Below are positions 25,169-31,440 of a stretch of DNA of 64,000 nucleotides, piece after piece. Numbering within the stretch: the stretch's first letter is position 1; each line of letters opens with the position of its first letter. The position numbers and the translations under genes are program-made. The DNA comes from CBDCCV01 sp965215025 (GTDB lineage: Bacteria > Bacteroidota > Rhodothermia > Rhodothermales > Salinibacteraceae). The notes below the pieces were generated by a model, which was not told the DNA's origin, did not search any database, and saw only the letters and a list, made by a program, of their open reading frames with translations. The stretch spans positions 1,054,001 through 1,118,000 of the forward strand of contig CBDCCV010000002.1 in assembly GCA_965215025.1 (NCBI GenBank), given 5' to 3'.

Positions 25169-27532
25169 TCACCCCCCGTGCATCGGATCACCCAGCGCAA
25201 TCGGGGCGGCAATCAACTCGTCCGGGATGCCGAAGGCGTTGACGAGGTCCACGGCCAGCGGGCGGATCTCGCCGCAGAGCGCGTTCACCTCGGCGCGGAT
25301 GGCCTTCGCCTTGCGGCCTTCGAGGTAGCCCTGCTCCAAGAACCAGCCGCGGTTCTTCTCGATGTGCCAGAGCGCGAACAGGCTCCGTAGCGGCGTGAGC
25401 ACCTCGCGCAGCCCCTCGTCCTCGCAACGCTCGACGCCTTCGATGAAGCGCTCCAGGATCACGTGCTCGACGTGCGCCTCAGCCATGGTGAGGAGGTGGT
25501 CCTGCACCTCGATGAACGCTTCGTAGGAGTCCACTCCCTCCTGGATGCGCGCGCGGAGGCGTTGCGCGGCGGAGCGGACGAGGTCATCGGCGCGCGCCTC
25601 GAAGGCCGAGCGCTGGAATGCCGCTGAGCGCAGGTGCTCGCGGTCCGTGTTGCGCGTGACGAGCGGGTTCTGCTCCGTGATCCGCCCGCGCACCTCGCCG
25701 CCGAGGTAACGGACCATCCCGAAGAAGTTCATGTCCTCGAACTCCTGCTTGAAATCCGAGAGGAGGCCCTTCGCCACTTGCAGCATGAGGACCGTGTTGT
25801 CCCCCTCGAACGTGGTGAAGACGTCCGTGTCGGCCTTGAGGCGCGGGAGGCGGTTGAGGGTGAGGTAGCCCTGGCCGCCGCAGGCCTCGCGCGCCGTCTG
25901 GAGCGTCTTGGTGGTGTTCCACGTCGAGACGGCCTTGAGGCCGGCGGCCAAGCCCTCGATCTCGCGCAGGTCGTCGCCGGAGCGGTGCCGGGCGAAGCGG
26001 CCGGCGAGGTCCGTGAGTGCGAAGTCGAGCGCGTAGGCGTTCGCCACGAGCGGGAGGAGGCGGCGCTGGTGGCTGAGGTAGTCCAAAAGCGGCGTCTCCG
26101 GCTCGTCTTTCGGGCCGAACTGCCGGCGCTTTTCGCCGTAGCGGACGGCAATCGTGAGGCCCGACTTCGCCGCCGAGAGGCCCGCCGCCGCCACGCTGAT
26201 CCGCCCGCCCACGAGCGTGGAGAGCATGGTGAAGAACCGCTTCCCCGCGCTCGGGATCGGGCTGCGGTACGTGCCGTCCGCCTCTACGGTGGCGAAGCGG
26301 TCCAGCATGTTCTCGCGCGGGACGCGGACGTTGTCGAACCAGAGCCGCCCATTGTCCACGCCGTTGAGGCCCATCTTCGGCCCGTTGTCGGTGATGCGCA
26401 CGCGCGGCCTCGGCACGCCGCCTTTGTCGCGGATGGGGACGACAAAGGCGTGCACGCCGTAGTCTTCTCCGCCGATCTCGAGCTGCGCGAAGACGGTGGC
26501 GACCTCGCCGTGCACGGCCGCGTTCCCGATCCACTCCTTGCGCGCGGCGTTCGAGGGCGTGTTGATGACGAACTCCTCGGCGTCGGCGTCGTAGCGCGCC
26601 GTCGTCTCAAGCTCGCGCACGTTCGAGCCGTGGCCCAGCTCGCTCATGGCGAAGCAGCCTGGCAGCTCGAGCGAGCCGATCCGCCGGAGGTACTTCTCGT
26701 GATGCCGCTCCGTCCCGAGCTGCTGGATGCTCCCGCCGAAGAGGCCGAACTGCACGCCGAACTTCACCACGAGCGAGAGGTCGTGGTAGGCCAGCGTCTC
26801 GAACGCGGCGATGAACTTCCCGATGTCGCCCTCGCCGCCGTACTCCTCTGGAAAGGCAAGCGCGCCGAGGCCCTGCTCGGCCAAAAGCTCCGCCCACTGA
26901 AACACACGCTCGCGGTAAGCCGCCTGCCCGAGCTGCGGCTCGTAGCGGAACACCGGATCGCGCAAGAGGGTGCGGATGCGCTGCCGAAGCTCTCCGTGCG
27001 GACGGTCCAGAAGCCGCGTCATGGCCTCGACGTCAAAGCGCGGCTCGCGCGCCGAGCCGTCTGGAGCGGGGCGCTCTTGCAAAAGCTCGCGCGCGGCCTC
27101 GTGCCCGACGATGCCGAGCGCCGCCTCGATCTCGCGGAGCGCGGTTAGGGCTTCGGGCGTCGGGAAGGCGCCGTCGCCTTCGGTGCCGGCCACCTTCGCC
27201 ATCTCCACGCCGAGTTCGGCCAGGGGCTTGCCGGCGGCGCCGGGGATGTGCTCGGCGGCCCGGCGGATGGCGCGCAGCCACCCGTGGTGCTCCGCCGCCG
27301 AGGGCGGGTCCTGCGGGTCGAGCCACGCGCACAGCTGCTCGCGGTCCGCCTCTGGAATCCAGGCCTGATGGGCGATGTGGCTTTCGATCTCCTCAATCTG
27401 CGAGGGCGCCAAAAGGCCGTCCGCCCAAGCGATGTAGAGGAGCGGAAGCGTGGAAAGAAGCGCGTGCGAGGCGCCGTTGAGGGCGGGGATGCGCTCGGCG
27501 GAGGGGACGTGCTCGGGCGTCTGCGTTTCCAT
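25169..27532 (-). CDS. Acyl-CoA dehydrogenase/oxidase with TerB-like N-terminal domain
   Basis: A 787-residue flavoprotein. Residues 15-125 ('LLYIAWADGLLAPSQIEEIE') look like a TerB-type helical domain, unusual on this enzyme. Residues 200-620 are the acyl-CoA dehydrogenase/oxidase fold: 'GALAFPEEYGGEG', 'CFAMSELGHGSNVRELETTA', 'NGVDNGRLWFDNVRVPRENML', 'YGEKRRQFG' and 'ACGGQGYLTLNRLPRLKADT'. The last is more like acyl-CoA oxidases than dehydrogenases. It oxidises the alpha-beta bond of an acyl-CoA in fatty-acid degradation; electrons go to O2 or ETF. The start at 27532 is METQTPEHV. It is monocistronic as far as seen. It shows ordinary composition, unlike its downstream neighbour. Confidence 0.85.
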   Translation of the reverse strand: METQTPEHVPSAERIPALNGASHALLSTLPLLYIAWADGLLAPSQIEEIESHIAHQAWIPEADREQLCAWLDPQDPPSAAEHHGWLRAIRRAAEHIPGAAGKPLAELGVEMAKVAGTEGDGAFPTPEALTALREIEAALGIVGHEAARELLQERPAPDGSAREPRFDVEAMTRLLDRPHGELRQRIRTLLRDPVFRYEPQLGQAAYRERVFQWAELLAEQGLGALAFPEEYGGEGDIGKFIAAFETLAYHDLSLVVKFGVQFGLFGGSIQQLGTERHHEKYLRRIGSLELPGCFAMSELGHGSNVRELETTARYDADAEEFVINTPSNAARKEWIGNAAVHGEVATVFAQLEIGGEDYGVHAFVVPIRDKGGVPRPRVRITDNGPKMGLNGVDNGRLWFDNVRVPRENMLDRFATVEADGTYRSPIPSAGKRFFTMLSTLVGGRISVAAAGLSAAKSGLTIAVRYGEKRRQFGPKDEPETPLLDYLSHQRRLLPLVANAYALDFALTDLAGRFARHRSGDDLREIEGLAAGLKAVSTWNTTKTLQTAREACGGQGYLTLNRLPRLKADTDVFTTFEGDNTVLMLQVAKGLLSDFKQEFEDMNFFGMVRYLGGEVRGRITEQNPLVTRNTDREHLRSAAFQRSAFEARADDLVRSAAQRLRARIQEGVDSYEAFIEVQDHLLTMAEAHVEHVILERFIEGVERCEDEGLREVLTPLRSLFALWHIEKNRGWFLEQGYLEGRKAKAIRAEVNALCGEIRPLAVDLVNAFGIPDELIAAPIALGDPMHGG

Positions 27533-27612
27533 CGGGGCGCCTCGGGATCGGCTGGTGGGAAAGCGTTTCCCCCGGTACCAACGCCCAAAGCGAGCCGTTC
27601 CGCAGAAATGGC

Positions 27613-27675
27613 GACGGACGATTGACGAAGGACGGCAGCGCAAGGGCTACGCTCGTCCTTCGTCAATCGTCCGTC
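27613..27675. repeat. Perfect 22-bp inverted repeat next to the tRNA gene
   Basis: The arm at 27613-27634 (beginning GACGGACGATTGACGA) is repeated inverted without mismatch at 27654-27675, with a 19-base loop. It sits 15 bases beyond the 3' end of tRNA-Ser. The core ACGGACGATTGACGA reappears in tandem at 38799-38826, where it provides a stop codon. It may act as a transcription end signal for the tRNA or be a mobile-element remnant. Confidence 0.8.
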
Positions 27676-27689
27676 GTCGTGAAAAGGCG

Positions 27690-27776
27690 CGGAGGGGGAG
27701 GGATTCGAACCCCCGGTACCCGTGAGGGCACGCTGGTTTTCGAAACCAGTCCATTCGACCGCTCTGGCACCCCTCC
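27690..27776 (-). tRNA. tRNA-Ser, anticodon CGA
   Basis: The minus strand folds as an 87-base class II tRNA. The acceptor arm GGAGGGG pairs with CCCCTCC plus a G discriminator. The D-arm region is GCCAGAGCGGTCGAATGGA. The anticodon stem-loop CTGGT-TTCGAAA-ACCAG has CGA in the loop. A long variable arm (GTGCCC...GGGTAC) is typical of serine, and the T-loop is TTCGAAT. It reads the codon UCG. CCA is not encoded. Confidence 0.95.
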
Positions 27777-27904
27777 GTTTTCAGGTGGCAGCCGCGATGC
27801 TATGATAAGACAACGCGCGCGATGAGTGCCACCCTTGCGCGCGCCCAGGCCGGGTTTTGCCGTAAACTCACGAGCGCCGCGCCTTCCGGATTCCCACAGC
27901 CGGC

Positions 27905-28798
27905 CTACACCGAGCAGATGCGGATGGCGTCCTGGAGCGAGGCGAGCGGGTCTTCGCCGGCGGGGATGAACTCCTGGCCGACGAAGCCTGAGAAGCCCGT
28001 CTCGGCGATGGCACGCATCACGGCGGGGTAGTACAACTCCTGCGTGTCGTCGATCTCGTGGCGGCCCGGCACGCCGCCGGTGTGGTAGTGCGCGATGTGG
28101 TCGGCGTGGTGCTCGCGGATGGTGCGGATCACGTCGCCCTCCATGATCTGCATGTGGTAGATGTCGTAGAGCAGCCGGAAGCGCTCCGAGCCGAGGCGCT
28201 CGACGAGTTCGGCGCCCCATTCGGTGCGGTCGCACTGGTAGCCGGGGTGGTCCACCTTCGAGTTCAGAAGCTCCATGCAGAGGGTCACGCCCAGCTCCTC
28301 GGCCAGCGGCGTGATCTGCCTCAAGCCCTCGGCGCAGTGCTTCAGGCCCTCCTCGTCGGAGATGCCGCCTCGGTTGCCGGAGAAGCAGATCAGGTTCGGC
28401 AGCTCAGCCTCAGCCACCTCGCGCAGGCGCTTCTCGTAGGCGGGGATGAGGGCGTCGTGGTAGTGCGGGTCGTTCCAGCCTTTGGCGATGACGGACCAGC
28501 CCGCTTCGGGCGCGGGCGCGTTCACCATCGCGCAGGTGAGGCCGTGCTCCTTGACCGCCGGCCAGTCTTCGGGGTCGAGCAGCTCTACCGAAGCCAGGCC
28601 GAACGCCTTCCCGGCAGCGGCCAGTTCGCCCGCCGAGAAATCCGGGTAGCACCACTTGCTCGCCGAGTGCCGGAACGACGCCGGCGGCGCCGAGGCCGTC
28701 CCCGCATTGGTAAGCGGCGCGGCGGCGAGCGTCCCCGGCACCAGCGCCGCCGAGGCGCCTGCCGCGAGGCCCGTCTTAAGAAAGCGTCGTCGTTTCAT
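27905..28798 (-). CDS. Exported xylose-isomerase-like TIM barrel (hydroxypyruvate-isomerase-like)
   Basis: A 297-residue protein. The N-terminus 'KRRRFLKTGLAAGASAAL' is a Tat signal with the RRxFLK motif. The mature domain is an AP-endonuclease-2/xylose-isomerase-like TIM barrel: 'MELLNSK', 'YDIYHMQIMEGD', 'HIAHYHTGGVPGRHEID' and 'GFVGQEFIPAGED' give the Glu, Asp/His, His and Glu of the divalent-metal site. It is closest to proteins annotated as hydroxypyruvate isomerase. Exported copies next to GMC oxidoreductases are common in Bacteroidota and probably act on sugars or oxidised sugars. Start ATG 28798. It is the last gene of the rhamnose-glycan block on this strand. Confidence 0.82.
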   Translation of the reverse strand: MKRRRFLKTGLAAGASAALVPGTLAAAPLTNAGTASAPPASFRHSASKWCYPDFSAGELAAAGKAFGLASVELLDPEDWPAVKEHGLTCAMVNAPAPEAGWSVIAKGWNDPHYHDALIPAYEKRLREVAEAELPNLICFSGNRGGISDEEGLKHCAEGLRQITPLAEELGVTLCMELLNSKVDHPGYQCDRTEWGAELVERLGSERFRLLYDIYHMQIMEGDVIRTIREHHADHIAHYHTGGVPGRHEIDDTQELYYPAVMRAIAETGFSGFVGQEFIPAGEDPLASLQDAIRICSV

Positions 28799-28823
28799 TG
28801 TGCAATCGGTTGATGGAGCAGGT

Positions 28824-28847
28824 GTAGGGACGTATCGCAATACGCCC
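28824..28847. repeat. Dispersed palindrome, degenerate copy 3
   Basis: GTAGGGACGTAT at 28824-28835, a CGCA loop, and then ATACGCCC. The right arm decays after eight bases. It lies in the short gap between the TIM-barrel and GMC genes and shares its ends with the copies at 2340, 5921 and 34185. Confidence 0.7.
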
Positions 28848-28869
28848 TTTCCGGAATGGCACGGCGGTT

Positions 28870-30576
28870 CTACAAGTTGCCGCGCTTCATCTCCTTGACG
28901 GCGTAGTCGGCGGCGCGGGCGGTGAGGGCCATGTAGGTGAGCGAAGGATTCTGGCAGGCCGAACTCGTCATGCACGAGCCGTCGGTGACGAAAAGGTTGG
29001 GCACTTCGTGCGCTTGATTCCAGCCGTTGAGGACGCTTTCTTCGGGATTGTGCCCCATGCGGGCGGTGCCCATCTCGTGGATCGTTGAGCCGGGCGGCCC
29101 GCCGCCTACGAACGGGTTGATGTTGCGGCAGCCGGCGGCGTCGAGCATGGCGCCGGCCTGCTCGGCCACGTCTTTGCGCATGGCCTCGGCGTTCTCGCCC
29201 CACACGCACTCGATGTGCAGGATGGGCAGCCCCGCCGCGTCCGTCTTTTCGGGGTCGAGCCAGACGCGGTTTTCGCGGCGCGGGAGCATCTCGCCCCATC
29301 CGCCGATCCAGATGGTCCAGCGGCCCGGATCGCGCAGCGTCCGCTTCAGCTCGGCGCCGATGCCGGGCGTGGAGAGGCCGCGCCCCCAGCCCGCGCGCCC
29401 GGCGCCGCCCTGGTAGCCGTAGCCGCGCAGGAAGCCCAGCCCGTCGGAGTCCGGCCCGCCGAGGTTGCGGAAGCGCGGGACGTAGAGGCCGTTGGGCCGG
29501 TTGCCGGCGTAGTAGCGGTTTTCTTCGACAGGCACCTCGGCCGTGGCGCCCGCGCCGGCGGGGTGGTCCATGAGGTAGTGGCCGAGGACGCCGCTCGAGT
29601 TGGCCAACCCGTTGGGGAAGCGGCGCGAGGTGGAGTTGAGCATGATCTGCGTCGTCCCCAGCGTCGAGGCGCACAGGAAGACGAGGCGCCCGCGGATCTC
29701 CTCGTGCGCGCCCGTGGTGGCGTCCACGATGCGGACGCCCGACGCGCGGCCTTTCTCCGCATCGAAGAGCACCTCGGCCACGGCGGCATCGCAGCGGATG
29801 GTGAGGTTGCCCGTCTTCTGGGCAGCGGGCAGCGTCGAGGAGAGGCTGGAGAAGTACGCGCCAGCGGAGCAGCCGCGCTCGCACGGCCCGCAGTAGTGGC
29901 AGGCGCCGCGCCCATTGTGTGGCCGGGTCAGGATCGCTGCGCGCCCGTTCGTCACGATGCGGTCGAAGCGCTGCTCGACGGCTTCTTTGACCTTCAGCTC
30001 AGCGCAGTTCAGCTCCATCGGCGGGAGGAACGGCCCGTCGGGCAGTTGCGGCAGGTTCTCCTTCTTGCCTGTGACGCCGATGAACTGCTCCACGTGGTCG
30101 TACCACGGCTTGAGGTCTTCGTACCGGAGGGGCCAGTCGATGCCGTGGCCGTCGAGGGCGTTGGCCTCGAAGTCGAGGTCCGAGAGCCGGTAGACCTGCC
30201 GGCCCCAGGTGAGCGAGCGCCCGCCAAGCTGGTAGCCTCTGATCCAGTGGAACGGCTCCTCCTGGACGTACGGGTGCTCCTTGTCGTTGACGAAGAAGTG
30301 CTGCGTGGCCTCGCGGAAGGCGTACGAGGTGCGCTGCACGGGGTACTCCGCCTCGTAGAGCTGCCGGTCGCCGCGCCCCTGAAACTCGAACTCCCACACC
30401 GGGACGTGCTCCGTCGGGTAGTTGCCGTGCTCGACGTAGCGCCCACGCTCTAAGACGAGCGTCTTCAGCCCCCTCTCGCACAGCTCTTTGGCCGCCCATC
30501 CGCCCGAGATCCCGGAGCCGACCACGATGGCATCGTACTCCTCTTGCTGCCGGGCGACGTTCGCGTTTTTCTCCAT
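28870..30576 (-). CDS. GMC-family oxidoreductase, FAD-dependent
   Basis: A 568-residue protein. The ADP-binding motif 'DAIVVGSGISGGWAAKEL' begins at residue 15. 'GRGACHYCGPCERGCSAGAY' near residue 220 is a cysteine cluster typical of the gluconate/sorbitol-dehydrogenase branch. The C-terminus has 'IHEMGTARMG' and 'SSACQNPSLTYMALTARAAD', the GMC second signature with the active-site region. It oxidises a sugar hydroxyl and passes electrons to the partner encoded next door. No signal peptide is visible here; the partner carries a Tat signal and could carry it across the membrane. Gap to the subunit-3-like gene is 73 bases. Confidence 0.88.
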   Translation of the reverse strand: MEKNANVARQQEEYDAIVVGSGISGGWAAKELCERGLKTLVLERGRYVEHGNYPTEHVPVWEFEFQGRGDRQLYEAEYPVQRTSYAFREATQHFFVNDKEHPYVQEEPFHWIRGYQLGGRSLTWGRQVYRLSDLDFEANALDGHGIDWPLRYEDLKPWYDHVEQFIGVTGKKENLPQLPDGPFLPPMELNCAELKVKEAVEQRFDRIVTNGRAAILTRPHNGRGACHYCGPCERGCSAGAYFSSLSSTLPAAQKTGNLTIRCDAAVAEVLFDAEKGRASGVRIVDATTGAHEEIRGRLVFLCASTLGTTQIMLNSTSRRFPNGLANSSGVLGHYLMDHPAGAGATAEVPVEENRYYAGNRPNGLYVPRFRNLGGPDSDGLGFLRGYGYQGGAGRAGWGRGLSTPGIGAELKRTLRDPGRWTIWIGGWGEMLPRRENRVWLDPEKTDAAGLPILHIECVWGENAEAMRKDVAEQAGAMLDAAGCRNINPFVGGGPPGSTIHEMGTARMGHNPEESVLNGWNQAHEVPNLFVTDGSCMTSSACQNPSLTYMALTARAADYAVKEMKRGNL

Positions 30577-30649
30577 GCTTTACCCCTCGATCAATCTAGA
30601 ATCAACGACCAGAAATCCAAAGCTTGCCCCCGCGCAGGCGGGGATCGCC

Positions 30650-31387
30650 TTACGCCCACGTCCGGTCATCCGGCCCGTACGGCACGCAGCCCTGGTACGC
30701 GGGGAAGGCGATCTGATGCCGCAGCTCTTCGGTGGCGCCGACTTCGGAGGTGTAGTAGCCCAGGAGCGTCAGCTCTTTCATGCGGCGGAAGAAGGCGTCT
30801 TCCTCCTTGCGTCCTTCGGGGCGTGCGGAGGAGTCCGCCTCGGCGCTGTCGGGGCGGAGCGGTTCTTCGGCCTCCTCGACCGTCTCGGCCCCCTGCCCCT
30901 GCGCGAAAGCGTTGTCGTCCTCGATCTCGTCTTCGGGCGTCCCCTCCCTTTCGGCAGCGGGCGGCGGCGCCGGGCCGTAGACGGCAGCGTCCATCCGTCG
31001 GAGGAGCGCCGTCTGGTTTTCGGGCGTGAGGTCGAGGAACGCCTCGCCGTAGGCCTCCTCGGCGCGCATGTCCACGAAGCGGAGTCCGCTCAGGAACTGC
31101 TCGCGCTCGTCGGCCGGGTACCAGTCCGCCATCATCTTGTCGATGAAGCGGTTGACCTGGGCGGCCTCGGCGCCGGGCGTGTCCGTGGCCGGCATGATCC
31201 GCTCGCTGATGGTGGTGACGAGCCGGTTCTGCTCTGGGGAGAGCACCTGCGGCTCCCAGCTTGGAGCCGGGTCGGCGCCGCAGCCGCCGAGGACGCCGGC
31301 CACCGTCGGCGCGGCGAGCGCACCGCCCATCAGCATGCCCACGCGCCGCAGCGCTTCGCGCCGGGTAATCTTTTCTTGGGGTCTCAT
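30650..31387 (-). CDS. Gluconate 2-dehydrogenase subunit 3-like protein
   Basis: A 245-residue protein. 'ITRREALRRVGMLMGGALAAP' is a Tat signal; a Cys follows in 'VAGVLGGCG', so it may also be a lipoprotein. 'LVTTISERIMPATDTPGAEAA' and 'INRFIDKMMADWY'-type sequence (seen as 'VNRFIDKMMADWYPADERE') mark the family. The segment around 120-190 is acidic and low-complexity, an insertion relative to typical members. The C-terminus 'LTLLGYYTSEVGATEELRHQ' is the conserved family end. It is the small subunit of membrane-associated GMC sugar dehydrogenases and is directly upstream of the GMC gene. Confidence 0.85.
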   Translation of the reverse strand: MRPQEKITRREALRRVGMLMGGALAAPTVAGVLGGCGADPAPSWEPQVLSPEQNRLVTTISERIMPATDTPGAEAAQVNRFIDKMMADWYPADEREQFLSGLRFVDMRAEEAYGEAFLDLTPENQTALLRRMDAAVYGPAPPPAAEREGTPEDEIEDDNAFAQGQGAETVEEAEEPLRPDSAEADSSARPEGRKEEDAFFRRMKELTLLGYYTSEVGATEELRHQIAFPAYQGCVPYGPDDRTWA

Positions 31388-31440
31388 GGAACAGCGCTAT
31401 GGATTAGAATCAGCGATCTACCGCGTTGTCGCCCAACGGC

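Noticed and set aside
27905..29884. Extension of the TIM-barrel frame upstream to 29884
   Set aside because: The extension overlaps the GMC oxidoreductase in another frame and is Arg-rich noise. The Tat signal at 28798 marks the real start.
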